Shown here: positions 1 to 8,312 of the stretch, piece by piece | How positions within the stretch are numbered: position 1 is the first letter of the stretch | How the letters are laid out: each line of letters opens with the position of its first letter | Assembly (NCBI GenBank): GCA_031268145.1 | Contig: JAIRXS010000025.1 | Location: 1 to 33,174 of the forward strand | DNA from: Candidatus Endomicrobiellum siamense | Lineage (GTDB): Bacteria; Elusimicrobiota; Endomicrobiia; Endomicrobiales; Endomicrobiaceae | DNA: 33,174 nt | Direction of reading: 5' to 3' | Notes under the pieces: model-generated | Databases searched by the model: none | Seen by the model: only the letters and a program-made list of their open reading frames with translations | Told to the model about the DNA's origin: nothing | Made by a program: the position numbers and the translations under genes

Positions 1-2
1 AG

Positions 3-254
3 GTTTCTAGCGGCGGAAAAGAATTAAGTGGTGGAGAAAAACAAATAATAGAAATTATAAGACTTCTTTTAAATGATTCGCAGATAATACTAATGGATGA
101 ACCTCAAGCAAATATTGACCGAGAATTAAAAGAGATTTTAGCGGATATAATTGAACAATTTAATAAGTCTGGAGTTACGTTTATGATAATTTCCCATCAA
201 GAGTTTGGTTTTAAAAATGAAAATATGAAAAATTTACATATATTACAGTTATAG
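3..254 (+). CDS. ABC transporter ATP-binding protein, C-terminal fragment (gene starts before the window)
   Basis: An open frame enters from the left edge (phase at base 3) and stops at 252-254. The 83 visible residues hold the second half of an ABC ATPase: signature LSGGEKQ, Walker B IILMDEP, the D-loop as ANID and the H-loop histidine in IISHQ. Walker A lies outside the window. It hydrolyses ATP to drive a transporter whose permease is not visible. The protein ends only about 16 residues after the H-loop, so nothing is fused behind the ATPase. The next gene is a separate ABC exporter carrying its own ATPase, so this is not the second half of that protein. The substrate cannot be read from this fragment. 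Confidence 0.85.
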   Translation, partial: VSSGGKELSGGEKQIIEIIRLLLNDSQIILMDEPQANIDRELKEILADIIEQFNKSGVTFMIISHQEFGFKNENMKNLHILQL

Positions 255-303
255 TAAGAGGAAGTGGGCTGTCAATAATGTTGTGCAAAGTTGCCTTTTG
301 TCA

Positions 304-2259
304 ATGAAAATAATTAAACTTAAAAATATCAAAAAAACATATCTCTTAGAAAAGTTAGAAGTGCCAGTTCTACATGGCATTGATTTAGAAATCACACAGG
401 GCGAATTTGTTGCTATCGTGGGACATTCCGGCAGCGGAAAGTCCACACTTTTAAATATTCTTGGTTTACTTGATAAACCGTCAGAAGGCTCTTATAAACT
501 TGCAAATGTTGAAGTGTCTCGTTATTGCGATAATGAGCTTGCAGCGTTGAGAAATTATTATTTAGGTTTTGTTTTTCAGCAATTTAATCTCTTATCCAAT
601 CTTACTGTCCTAGAAAACGTGACTTTGCCTACTATTTACTCTTCAAAAAATGGCCTGCATGAAGATCCTGTTAAGTTGCTAAATATGGTAGGGTTGTCAG
701 ACCGCCTAAACCATTGCCCAAATGAAATTTCAGGAGGGCAACAACAAAGAGTTGCTATTGCAAGAGCGCTTATCAATAAACCATTAATAATTTTTGCAGA
801 TGAACCTACAGGTAATCTAGATACAAAATCAACAAAAGAAATCATAAATATATTAAAAAATCTAAACGATTCTGGAATAACAGTTATAATGGTAACACAT
901 AAACCAGACCTCACGACTTACGCCACAAGAATCATAACTGTGCAAGATGGATTAATAATCTCTGATAAAAAAACTGTAGAAAAAACTAATAACAGTAAAA
1001 AGCAGACAGATGTATTCAAACACAAAACATTTTCATTTACTAAAATGAAAGATTATTTTGTTGAAGCAACAAGAGCGCTTAAAAGCAATAAGGCACGTTC
1101 TATTTTGTCAATACTTGGCGTAATGATAGGTGTTGCAAGTTTAATTGTTGTGCTTGCTGTAGGTATGGGAGCTAAAAAATCTGTACAAGAACAATTTGAG
1201 AATTTGGGGTCAAACCTATTAATAGTATGCGCTGGAGCCCCTAAAAAAGGTGGAATTTCTATTGAAACTGACACGTACATGGGATTTAAGATTGAGGATG
1301 TATATGATCTTAAAAGAAATGTAGCTGGTATAAAAGCTGTAGTAGGTTATACTGTTGGTAGAGCTCAAGTTGTTGCAAATGGGAAAAATCATAATACGGT
1401 ATTAGAAGGTGTTTCTCCAGAGTATGCTGATGTAAGAAATTCTCATCCATCTAGCGGTACATTTTTTACCGAGGCTGAAAATATTGAGAAAAAAAAGGTT
1501 GTGCTGCTTGGGAAAACTGTGATCAATGAGATTTATGGGGATGAAAACTATAACCCCATTGGCGAATACATAAAAATTAACAGAATAGATTTTCAAGTAA
1601 TAGGAATTTTGCCAGTTAAAGGGTCAAGCAGTTGGCGCGATGAAGATGATAAAATTCTTATACCTTTAAATACAGCGCTGAAAAGGATACTTGGGACAGT
1701 GTATTTAAACTATATAGATGTTCAGGTAAGCGATGATGCACATATGAATGAAGTATCTGAATCTATAATAACTAGACTTTTATTTACACATAGGATGCCT
1801 GCTTCTCAAAGAGATGCTATAAAAGTTTGGGATATGGTTGAAATTCAAGAGACCATGTCGCAAACAACAAAAGCATTTTCTATTTTATTAGGTTCTATTG
1901 GTTTTATAAGTTTGCTTGTAGGCGGAATAGGTATTATGAACATAATGTTTGTATCTGTTTCCGAAAGGACAAAAGAGATAGGTTTAAAGAAGGCAATTGG
2001 CGCAAACAATACAGATATTTTGTTTCAGTTTATAATTGAATCTATTTTTGGATGTTGTGGTGGAGGTTTTGTTGGTATAATATTTGGATCTATAGCTTCA
2101 ATTTTAGTAAGTAAATTTGCTGGTTGGTCAACTGTCATAACCACATTTTCAATAGCGCTTGCTTTTTGCTTTTCAGGGTTTACCGGCTTAATTTTTGGAG
2201 TGTGGCCTGCAAGAAAAGCGGCTAAATTAAGTCCTATAGAAGCATTGAGATATGAGTAA
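304..2259 (+). CDS. macB: MacB-type ABC transporter: fused ATPase and FtsX-like permease
   Basis: This 651-residue protein has an ATPase at about residues 1-225: Walker [10 protein letters not shown] at 40-48, signature [15 protein letters not shown], Walker B IIFADEP, D-loop GNLD and H-loop VTH. After a charged linker come one membrane helix (about 270-295), a periplasmic MacB_PCD-like domain, and three C-terminal helices of the FtsX permease domain. That is the layout of MacB, the inner-membrane type VII ABC protein that works with a MacA adaptor and a TolC channel to expel macrolides, toxins or lipopeptides. No macA or tolC is visible here, so the substrate is open. I prefer the ATG at 304; an in-frame GTG at 283 would add seven residues. 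Neither has a well-spaced Shine-Dalgarno. Confidence 0.85.
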   Translation: MKIIKLKNIKKTYLLEKLEVPVLHGIDLEITQGEFVAIVGHSGSGKSTLLNILGLLDKPSEGSYKLANVEVSRYCDNELAALRNYYLGFVFQQFNLLSNLTVLENVTLPTIYSSKNGLHEDPVKLLNMVGLSDRLNHCPNEISGGQQQRVAIARALINKPLIIFADEPTGNLDTKSTKEIINILKNLNDSGITVIMVTHKPDLTTYATRIITVQDGLIISDKKTVEKTNNSKKQTDVFKHKTFSFTKMKDYFVEATRALKSNKARSILSILGVMIGVASLIVVLAVGMGAKKSVQEQFENLGSNLLIVCAGAPKKGGISIETDTYMGFKIEDVYDLKRNVAGIKAVVGYTVGRAQVVANGKNHNTVLEGVSPEYADVRNSHPSSGTFFTEAENIEKKKVVLLGKTVINEIYGDENYNPIGEYIKINRIDFQVIGILPVKGSSSWRDEDDKILIPLNTALKRILGTVYLNYIDVQVSDDAHMNEVSESIITRLLFTHRMPASQRDAIKVWDMVEIQETMSQTTKAFSILLGSIGFISLLVGGIGIMNIMFVSVSERTKEIGLKKAIGANNTDILFQFIIESIFGCCGGGFVGIIFGSIASILVSKFAGWSTVITTFSIALAFCFSGFTGLIFGVWPARKAAKLSPIEALRYE

Positions 2260-2293
2260 TAGGATATTGAAAATTACTAAATTATATTTATGC

Positions 2294-2319
2294 TAATTTT
2301 ACATTAGTATGTAAGATTG
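2294..2319. other. Inverted repeat just upstream of the 2323 promoter
   Basis: Arms 2294-2304 and 2309-2319 pair over 11 bases (two G-T wobbles) around a 4-base loop. No T-run follows on the + strand, so it is a poor terminator for the MacB gene. It lies four bases upstream of the -35 box of the next gene, where an operator or activator site would be expected. Function is inferred only from position. Confidence 0.35.
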
Positions 2320-2322
2320 TCA

Positions 2323-2351
2323 TTGACTCCTGATTGATATAATTGTATAAT
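2323..2351 (+). promoter_or_regulatory. Sigma70-type promoter of the DUF4143 ATPase gene
   Basis: TTGACT at 2323-2328 and a perfect TATAAT at 2346-2351 are separated by 17 bases. Transcription would start near 2358, giving a leader of about 23 bases that contains GGAGG at 2369-2373 before the ATG at 2381. It is one of the best promoter matches in the window, and it shows the gene is transcribed independently of the upstream exporter. Confidence 0.75.
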
Positions 2352-2380
2352 GTTGTGAGTGATTTATTGGAGGTATAATT

Positions 2381-3634
2381 ATGCTTAAAAGAACAATTTC
2401 GGACACAATTTTAAAAATTTCTTCTGCTTGGCCGGTGTTACTTTTGAGCGGGCCTAGACAAGTTGGAAAATCAAGCACCTTAAATATGCTTAAAGAAAAA
2501 GGGCGCAAATATATTTCTCTGGATGATATTGTCGCTCGAGACCTTGCTTTGAACGATCCTCAAGCTTTTTTGCAAAAATATACGCCGCCTGTCATTATTG
2601 ATGAGATACAGTATGCTCCTAACCTGTTTACTTATATAAAAATATGGGTGGATGAGCATCGTTACAAGTATAAATCTAAAGATTCTAAAGCAATTAACCC
2701 TGCCGGAGCCTTTTGGCTTACAGGTTCGCAGAAGTTCTCGCTTATGAAGGGAGTACGAGAAAGCCTTGCCGGGCGCATAGCAATTGTTGATTTGCTGGGA
2801 CTATCTTATCAAGAGATAATAGGCAAGCCGAATAAATCCAAACCATTCTGGCCGGATGAAGTTAATGTTGATGAAAAAACAAAAAAACGTACTGTTATGG
2901 ATGTCTATAGAGATATTTGGAACGGTTCTTTCCCGGAGTTTATAACTAATCCTGCTATAGGACGTGGTAAATTTTTCAGTTCATACATGCAAACTTATAT
3001 AGAGCGCGATGTGCAAGATTATCAAGGTACAACAAATGAATTGAAATTTTACAAATTTATACGCGCCGTAGCCGTAAGAACCGGCAACTTAATAAATTAT
3101 GAAGACTTAGCTCGTGATTGCGATATTGACCGGCGTACAGCGCAAAAATGGATGGATACCTTGCAAGCGTCTGGATTAGTATATCTTTTAGCGCCGTGTT
3201 CTGCCAACCTTACAAACCGCATAATAAAAACGCCAAAGGTATATTTTCTTGATACAGGTTTAGCTTGTTTTCTGGCTAACATAGACTCACCAGAAGCATT
3301 GGAAGCAAGCTATCTAAACGGTGCAATGCTTGAAACTTATGCCATTTGTGAAATTCTAAAAGGCTTTTGGCATAACGGAGAAGATACGCGCAGACTGTAT
3401 TTCTACCGTGATTCCAACAAGAAAGAAATTGATTTAGTTTTGGAAAAAAATATGACTCTGTATCCTATAGAAATCAAAAAAACAACCTCGCCAGACAGCA
3501 GTGATTATGCAACCCTAAGCATTATAGACGGTTTGAAGAAACAAGTTGGCAAAGGCGCTATAATTTGTCTAAGTCCGGATATGATGCCTGTTCCTAAAAA
3601 AAATGCAGTAATTGTTCCAATTTGGAATATATAA
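2381..3634 (+). CDS. AAA (AAA_14) ATPase with DUF4143 C-terminal domain
   Basis: A 417-residue protein. P-loop GPRQVGKSS lies at residues 24-32, Walker B VIIDEIQ around 71-77, and a sensor-like segment WLTGSQ follows. The C-terminal half, with a winged-helix-like stretch (DRRTAQKWMDTLQASGLVYLL) and a DUF4143 nuclease-like fold ending in FYRDSNKKEIDLVLE and YPIEIKKT, matches the common AAA_14-DUF4143 architecture. The E-x(n)-E-x-K pattern resembles a PD-(D/E)XK core. The physiological role of this family is not settled; the genes are often multicopy and mobile in gut bacteria. GGAGG 7 bases before the ATG fixes the start. Codons are visibly richer in G/C than in the neighbouring genes (GCC, CGC and CCG occur freely), which suggests acquisition. 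It stands alone with its own promoter. Confidence 0.85.
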   Translation: MLKRTISDTILKISSAWPVLLLSGPRQVGKSSTLNMLKEKGRKYISLDDIVARDLALNDPQAFLQKYTPPVIIDEIQYAPNLFTYIKIWVDEHRYKYKSKDSKAINPAGAFWLTGSQKFSLMKGVRESLAGRIAIVDLLGLSYQEIIGKPNKSKPFWPDEVNVDEKTKKRTVMDVYRDIWNGSFPEFITNPAIGRGKFFSSYMQTYIERDVQDYQGTTNELKFYKFIRAVAVRTGNLINYEDLARDCDIDRRTAQKWMDTLQASGLVYLLAPCSANLTNRIIKTPKVYFLDTGLACFLANIDSPEALEASYLNGAMLETYAICEILKGFWHNGEDTRRLYFYRDSNKKEIDLVLEKNMTLYPIEIKKTTSPDSSDYATLSIIDGLKKQVGKGAIICLSPDMMPVPKKNAVIVPIWNI

Positions 3635-3715
3635 AGAGACCAAACCTTGTATCCGAAGATGTTATCAGCCACTCGCCTAGCTAAACGTAACGTGCAGTTT
3701 TCCCACCCACACTAC

Positions 3716-3743
3716 TTGCAAAGAGGTATAATCTTCTTTGCAA
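3716..3743. repeat. Inverted repeat (11-bp stem, 6-base loop)
   Basis: TTGCAAAGAGG at 3716-3726 pairs with CTTCTTTGCAA at 3733-3743 (one G-T wobble) around the loop TATAAT. Neither side is followed by a T-run, so a simple terminator is unlikely. Confidence 0.55.
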
Positions 3744-3864
3744 ATTGATGCCATCCCTCCCTCGTTTTACGCAGTACATAATTTAGATTTTAGTGCCATC
3801 CGCCAGAATGAAGATTGGAGATATATAAAAAAATATCCATGAATCAGCCATAAGAGAATTTTTT

Positions 3865-3957
3865 TCAATACCGTTCGTTGGATATACCGATGACATTTGC
3901 CTCTACTGTGGTAATAATGCCGTCTTTCTTTTTAAGTAAAGATTTTAGTTGGTTCAT
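3865..3957 (-). pseudogene. Relic of AbiEi-family antitoxin N-terminal winged helix
   Basis: Read on the minus strand from ATG (3957-3955) there are 30 codons before a TGA at 3867-3865. The peptide contains LLKKKDGIITTVEANVIGIS followed by NERY. That is the pattern of the N-terminal helix-turn-helix of type IV AbiEi-family antitoxins (LLKxxxGIITTxEAxxxGISxxxL). Family members normally run to about 200 residues, with a C-terminal antitoxin domain that I cannot find in any frame downstream (toward 3635). No AbiEii-type nucleotidyltransferase toxin is near. It is best read as a decayed or truncated toxin-antitoxin gene, although a 30-residue peptide could still be made. Confidence 0.6.
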
Positions 3958-3966
3958 AAGTAAGCC

Positions 3967-4012
3967 TTGATTTTGATGCTCACATTGTAAATTAAACGAG
4001 CATTAAAATCAA
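3967..4012. repeat. Long inverted repeat (15-bp stem, 16-base loop)
   Basis: TTGATTTTGATGCTC at 3967-3981 pairs with GAGCATTAAAATCAA at 3998-4012 over 15 bases with one G-T wobble. It lies immediately upstream of the antitoxin relic's start (minus strand) and about 30 bases upstream of the xseA promoter. No T-run follows directly, so an operator, mobile-element end or RNA structure is as likely as a terminator. Confidence 0.55.
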
Positions 4013-4041
4013 ATACTGTCTAAGCTGTTGCCAGGGCTTTT

Positions 4042-4068
4042 TTGCACTTGTTGTAAATTTGATATAAT
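4042..4068 (+). promoter_or_regulatory. Promoter of the xseA-tlyA operon
   Basis: A perfect TATAAT at 4063-4068 is preceded by TTGCAC at 4042-4047 (15-base spacer; TTTGCA one base earlier gives 16). Transcription would begin near 4075, just before the ATG at 4092, leaving a very short leader. The spacer is shorter than ideal. Confidence 0.5.
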
Positions 4069-4091
4069 ATTTAGGATAAATTTGAATATAT

Positions 4092-5324
4092 ATGAATATA
4101 GAATTAAATGAAGATTTAAATATTGATCAGGATCGTTTGATATACACGGTCTCTCAAATAGGTAATGAAATTAAACTTATTTTAGAAGATTCTTATCCGG
4201 CTGTTTGGGTAAGGGGAGAGATATCTAATTTTAGACTTTATAATTCAGGGCATATGTATTTTAGTATAAAAGATTCAGAAAGTCAGATAAGAGCTGTAAT
4301 GTTTAAAAATGCCAATATTGGCTTAAATTTTGAGCCTACAGATGGTGCTGAGGTTTTAATTTTTGGCAGGATAAGTGCTTATTTAAAGAGTGGTGATTAT
4401 CAAATAATTGTAAATCATATGGAGCAGTTTGGACGAGGTGTTTTATATGATGCGTATGAAAAACTAAAAAATAAATTGGAAAAAGAAGGCCTTTTTGATC
4501 AAAAATATAAAAAACAAATTCCGAATGTTGTTAGTAAAATAGGTATTGTAACTTCTAAAGATGGTGCAGCCTTACACGATATTTTAAAAGTCATAAATAG
4601 TTTAAATGTCAATGTGGAGGTATTAATATATCCAGCTACAGTACAAGGTAAGCAAGCGCAGAAAGACATTATCCACGCCATAGAATATTTAAATATGCAT
4701 CACAAAGATTTAGATGTTTTACTTGTGGGAAGAGGTGGTGGACAGATAGAAGATTTGTGGACGTTTAATAGTGAAGATATTGCAAGATCTATTTTTAACT
4801 CTAAAATACCAATAGTTTCTTGTGTGGGTCATGAAATAGATTTTACTATAGTGGATTTTGTTGCAGATTTAAGAGCTCCAACGCCATCTGCAGCTGCAGA
4901 AATCGTCTTAAGAAAAACAATAGAATTTCAAAGACAATTAGGCTATTTAAAAGAAAATCTTTATAGTGCTATGGCCAGTGTTTTAAATTATTGTAATCAA
5001 TATTTTGATAGACTTAAAAACTCAAAAGCTTTAACTAGACCGCAAGATTTATACAAAGAAAAGATAGATTATATTAATGATTTATCTGTTAAACTTTTAA
5101 AAAATATTGAAAGATTTATCAATTATAAAATAGAAAAGTTTGAAAATATTAATCATAAACTACAGATTTTATCGCCATATAATATTTTTAAAAGAGGTTT
5201 TTCCGTTTGTTTTGATGAAAATAATAAAATTATTTTAGATTCAAAAAATGTTGAAATCGGCGAACAAATAAAAGTTCAATTAGCTTTAGGCATTCTATAT
5301 GCAGAGGTCAAAAAATATGACTAA
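4092..5324 (+). CDS. xseA: Exodeoxyribonuclease VII large subunit
   Basis: The 410-residue length is typical of XseA. The N-terminal OB fold (about 20-115) carries VWVRGEISNF and SGHMYFSIKD. The catalytic domain has IGIVTSKDGAALHDI, GRGGGQIEDLWTFN and CVGHEIDFTIVDFVADLRAPTPSAAAE, then a long helical region and the C-terminal GFSV segment. With XseB it degrades single-stranded DNA from both ends to oligonucleotides in mismatch and recombination repair. An AGGA at 4073-4076 is the only candidate ribosome site and is distant. It overlaps xseB by 8 bases, which implies translational coupling. It heads an xseA-xseB-ispA-dxs-tlyA operon with the order known from Bacillus. Confidence 0.95.
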   Translation: MNIELNEDLNIDQDRLIYTVSQIGNEIKLILEDSYPAVWVRGEISNFRLYNSGHMYFSIKDSESQIRAVMFKNANIGLNFEPTDGAEVLIFGRISAYLKSGDYQIIVNHMEQFGRGVLYDAYEKLKNKLEKEGLFDQKYKKQIPNVVSKIGIVTSKDGAALHDILKVINSLNVNVEVLIYPATVQGKQAQKDIIHAIEYLNMHHKDLDVLLVGRGGGQIEDLWTFNSEDIARSIFNSKIPIVSCVGHEIDFTIVDFVADLRAPTPSAAAEIVLRKTIEFQRQLGYLKENLYSAMASVLNYCNQYFDRLKNSKALTRPQDLYKEKIDYINDLSVKLLKNIERFINYKIEKFENINHKLQILSPYNIFKRGFSVCFDENNKIILDSKNVEIGEQIKVQLALGILYAEVKKYD

Positions 5325-5535
5325 AAAACAGCCTCGCTTGGATTTTGAAAGATCTTTAAATAGGTTAGAGGAAATAGTTACCCAAATAGAAAATACTTCT
5401 TTAGATTTAGACAAAGCTTTAGCGCTGTTTAAAGAGGGGGATGCGCTTGTGAAGATATGTTCTTCAAAACTAAGTGAAGCTAAAAAAAAGATTGAGATTA
5501 TAACATCTTCAGGCATAAAGAATTTTAAGGAGTAA
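5317..5535 (+). CDS. xseB: Exodeoxyribonuclease VII small subunit
   Basis: The 72-residue protein has the XseB pattern LDFERSLNRLEEIVTQIEN, then a second helix (LDLDKALALFKEGDALVKIC) and a lysine-rich end. It binds XseA in a complex with several small subunits per catalytic subunit. An ATG at 5299 is also in frame, but AGAGG at about 5303-5307 sits ten bases before the ATG at 5317, and family members begin with a short MxKK leader, so 5317 is chosen. The start lies inside the end of xseA. Its stop codon abuts the AAGGAG that serves ispA. Confidence 0.92.
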   Translation: MTKKQPRLDFERSLNRLEEIVTQIENTSLDLDKALALFKEGDALVKICSSKLSEAKKKIEIITSSGIKNFKE

Positions 5536-5540
5536 GTATT

Positions 5541-6434
5541 TTGGAAAGGTTAAACTTAAAAAAATATTTGTCAAAAAAAGCTAAAGAAATAAATACAGCT
5601 TTAAAACAGTTTTTACCTAAAGATAATTCTATAATTTCTCAAAGTATGCGCTACAGTGTCTTAATTGGTGGAAAAAGGCTTCGCCCAATTTTTGTTATTT
5701 TAGCTGCAGAACTTTTTGGAACTAAGTCTAAAAATGTAATGCCTGCCGCATGTGCGTTGGAATATGTGCATACATATTCTTTAGTGCATGATGATTTACC
5801 AGCTATGGACAATGATGATTTGCGTAGGGGTATGCCTACAAATCATAAAAAATTTGGAGAAGCCACAGCAATTATGTGCGGAGACGCTCTTCTTACAGAA
5901 GCTTTTAATCTTGTAACAAAATCTAAAAGTAAGGCAGAATATATAGTTCAAGCTGTACAAGTTCTTTCAACTTATAGCGGTTTTAGCGGTATGATTGCAG
6001 GTCAAGCTGAAGATACTTTAGAGACAGGCGTGTGGAGTCAACAAAGTAAAGCTTTTTTAGATAAGAGATTAAAATTTATACAGATTAAAAAAACAGCAGC
6101 GTTGATAATAGCAAGTTTAAAAATTGGTGCAGTGTTAGCTGGAGCAGATAAAAAAAGCATAAAAGCGCTTGAAGTGTATGGTTTAAATACAGGCATTGCT
6201 TTTCAAATAGTTGATGATATTTTAGATGTATATGCTGATAAAAAACTTCTAGGTAAAAAAGGTAGTGATATAGATAATGATAAGCTTACTGTATTATTGT
6301 TATATGGCAAAGATTTAGCTCAAAAAAAAGCTCAGCAACATGTTGCAAAAGCAAAAAAGGCAATCTCTATATTTGGGCAAGAAGCAGAAATCTTTCATTT
6401 ACTTGCTGATTATATTATAAATAGGTCTTACTAG
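5541..6434 (+). CDS. ispA: Polyprenyl (farnesyl/geranylgeranyl) diphosphate synthase
   Basis: The 297 residues compare with 299 for E. coli IspA. The first aspartate-rich motif is DDLPAMD at 84-90, with the two-residue insert typical of bacterial type-II short-chain synthases. The second is DDILD at 225-229. GGKRLRP (43-49) and the Gln/Lys substrate-binding residues are present. It condenses IPP with allylic diphosphates in the cytosol. Farnesyl or geranylgeranyl product is likely; the exact chain length cannot be fixed by eye. The start is TTG, supported by a perfect AAGGAG at 5527-5532 eight bases upstream, which overlaps the xseB stop. It precedes dxs, linking early and middle isoprenoid steps. 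Confidence 0.92.
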   Translation: MERLNLKKYLSKKAKEINTALKQFLPKDNSIISQSMRYSVLIGGKRLRPIFVILAAELFGTKSKNVMPAACALEYVHTYSLVHDDLPAMDNDDLRRGMPTNHKKFGEATAIMCGDALLTEAFNLVTKSKSKAEYIVQAVQVLSTYSGFSGMIAGQAEDTLETGVWSQQSKAFLDKRLKFIQIKKTAALIIASLKIGAVLAGADKKSIKALEVYGLNTGIAFQIVDDILDVYADKKLLGKKGSDIDNDKLTVLLLYGKDLAQKKAQQHVAKAKKAISIFGQEAEIFHLLADYIINRSY

Positions 6435-6468
6435 AGTATTCAGGTTCTATTCAACAATTGGAGAAAAT

Positions 6469-8310
6469 GTGAAAATATTAGAAACAATAAATAGTCCTTG
6501 TGATTTAAAAAAGTTGAAAAAAGAAGAGCTTCCTAATTTAGCGCAAGAAATTAGAGAAGAAATAATAGATGTTATTTCAAAAAATGGTGGCCACTTATCT
6601 TCAAATTTGGGTGTTGTAGACTTAACTTTAGCAATGCATTATGTATTTAATTCTCCTGAAGATAAAATAATTTGGGATGTTGGCCATCAAGCTTATGCTC
6701 ATAAAATTATCACAGGAAGAAGAGAAAAATTTAAAACCATAAGAACGCACAATGGGTTAAGTGGATTTCCAAAAATAGAAGAATCTTGTCACGACGTTTT
6801 TGGTGTTGGGCATGCTTCGACTTCAATTTCAGCAGCTTTAGGTTTTGCTACAGCAAGAGATATAAAAAATGAAGGCTATAAGGTAATTGCTGTTATTGGA
6901 GATGGCTCTATGACAGGCGGTCTTGCTTTTGAAGGTCTGCAAAATGCAGGGCACTTAAAAAAAGACATGATTGTAATACTAAACGACAATGAAATGTTTA
7001 TTTCTCAAAAAGTTGGTGCTGTGGCAGGTTATTTTGCAAAACTTTTAACAGCTGGCATGGCAAGGAAGTTTGAAGAAAAAGTTGTAAAGACAATAAGCAG
7101 ATTTCATGGTTTTGGAGCATCTTTTAGAAAGTTAATAAAAAGGGCAAAAGTAATGCTTTTTCCAGGGATGCTTTTTGAAGAAATGGGTTTTACATACGTA
7201 GGTCCTGTGCAGGGGCATAATATAGATAACCTAACAGTTATTTTAGAAAATATAAAAAACATGAAAGGTCCTGTGCTTTTACATGTAATGACAAAAAAAG
7301 GCAAGGGCTATTTTCCTGCAGAACAAGAGCCTACTAAATTCCATGGTGTTGGAAAATTTGATCCACAAACAGGTACATCTGAAAAAAAGCAAACAGTTAC
7401 TTATACAAAAGTTTTTTCAGACACTTTAGTTAAATTGGCACAAGAGGACAAAAAAATTGTAGCCATAACCGCTGCTATGCCTGAAGGTACTGGGTTAGAT
7501 AAGTTTGCAAAAAAATTTCCTGAAAGATATTTTGACGTTGGTATTGCAGAAGGTCACTCTGTAACATTTGCTGCAGCTCAAGCCGCAGACGGCTTAAAAC
7601 CAGTATGTGCGATATATTCAACTTTTATGCAAAGAGCGATAGATAATATAATACACGATGTTGCATTACAAAAATTGCCTGTAACTTTTGTTTTAGACCG
7701 AGCAGGATTTGTTGGTGAAGATGGAAGCACACATCATGGAGCTTTTGATTTATCATATTTAAACTATATACCGAATCTTGTAATAATGTCTCCATCTGAT
7801 GAAAATGAATTACAGCACATGTTAAAAACAGCTTTAAGTTCTCGTAAGCCATGTGTGATAAGATATCCAAGAGGAGAAGGACTTGGCGTAAATTTAGATA
7901 AATCTTTACATATAATTCAAATAGGTAAAGGTGTTATTTTAAAAGAAGGACAAGATATTTGCCTTCTTGCTATAGGCAATCAGGTATCAACCTGCTTGCA
8001 AGCAGCAGAAATTTTAGAAACAAAAAACATAAAAGCTATGGTTGTCAATATGAGGTTTTTAAAGCCTTTAGATACAAAACTGATAAAAGAAATTTTTCTG
8101 AAAGTAAAGAAGTTTATCACTGTTGAAGAAAACTCATTGATAGGTGGTTTTGGCGAAGCTATCAAATCTTTTTTTTGTAATAGTGGGGCGATTGTAAAAT
8201 GTATAGGTATCCCTGACAAATTTATAGAACAGGGCAATTTAAAAGTTTTGAGAAAAAAATATGGATTTACTGCAGAAAATATTGCTCAAGAAGCCTTACA
8301 GATGTCTTAA
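6469..8310 (+). CDS. dxs: 1-deoxy-D-xylulose-5-phosphate synthase
   Basis: A 613-residue thiamine-diphosphate enzyme that joins pyruvate and glyceraldehyde 3-phosphate, the first step of the MEP isoprenoid route. Visible features are HLSSNLGVVDLTLAMHYVF near the N-terminus, the ThDP motif GDGSMTGG from residue 144 through LNDNEMFIS, the pyrimidine-domain VGIAEGHSVTFAAAQA, DRAGFVGEDGSTHHG and the C-terminal transketolase domain. The start is GTG at 6469, with TTGGAGA at 6458-6464 upstream; an ATG two bases earlier is out of frame. It lies 34 bases after ispA and two bases before tlyA. An eight-T run inside the gene (about 8169-8176) does not disrupt the frame. Confidence 0.95.
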   Translation: MKILETINSPCDLKKLKKEELPNLAQEIREEIIDVISKNGGHLSSNLGVVDLTLAMHYVFNSPEDKIIWDVGHQAYAHKIITGRREKFKTIRTHNGLSGFPKIEESCHDVFGVGHASTSISAALGFATARDIKNEGYKVIAVIGDGSMTGGLAFEGLQNAGHLKKDMIVILNDNEMFISQKVGAVAGYFAKLLTAGMARKFEEKVVKTISRFHGFGASFRKLIKRAKVMLFPGMLFEEMGFTYVGPVQGHNIDNLTVILENIKNMKGPVLLHVMTKKGKGYFPAEQEPTKFHGVGKFDPQTGTSEKKQTVTYTKVFSDTLVKLAQEDKKIVAITAAMPEGTGLDKFAKKFPERYFDVGIAEGHSVTFAAAQAADGLKPVCAIYSTFMQRAIDNIIHDVALQKLPVTFVLDRAGFVGEDGSTHHGAFDLSYLNYIPNLVIMSPSDENELQHMLKTALSSRKPCVIRYPRGEGLGVNLDKSLHIIQIGKGVILKEGQDICLLAIGNQVSTCLQAAEILETKNIKAMVVNMRFLKPLDTKLIKEIFLKVKKFITVEENSLIGGFGEAIKSFFCNSGAIVKCIGIPDKFIEQGNLKVLRKKYGFTAENIAQEALQMS

Positions 8311-8312
8311 AT

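Larger units (their letters stand above)
3635..4091. other. Gene-poor spacer with relic sequence and hairpins
   Basis: These 457 bases hold no intact gene that I can support. They contain an 11-bp hairpin (3716-3743), a 30-codon antitoxin relic on the minus strand (3865-3957), a 15-bp hairpin (3967-4012) and the promoter of the next operon (4042-4068). On the minus strand, 3640-3780 is open in one frame apart from a single stop, but its peptide (containing WENCTLRLARRVADNIFGYK) matches no family I know. The region looks like decayed mobile or toxin-antitoxin DNA. Confidence 0.6.

Noticed and set aside
8169-8176. Eight-T run in dxs as a possible frameshift site
   Set aside because: The reading frame is intact on both sides and the protein is full length.
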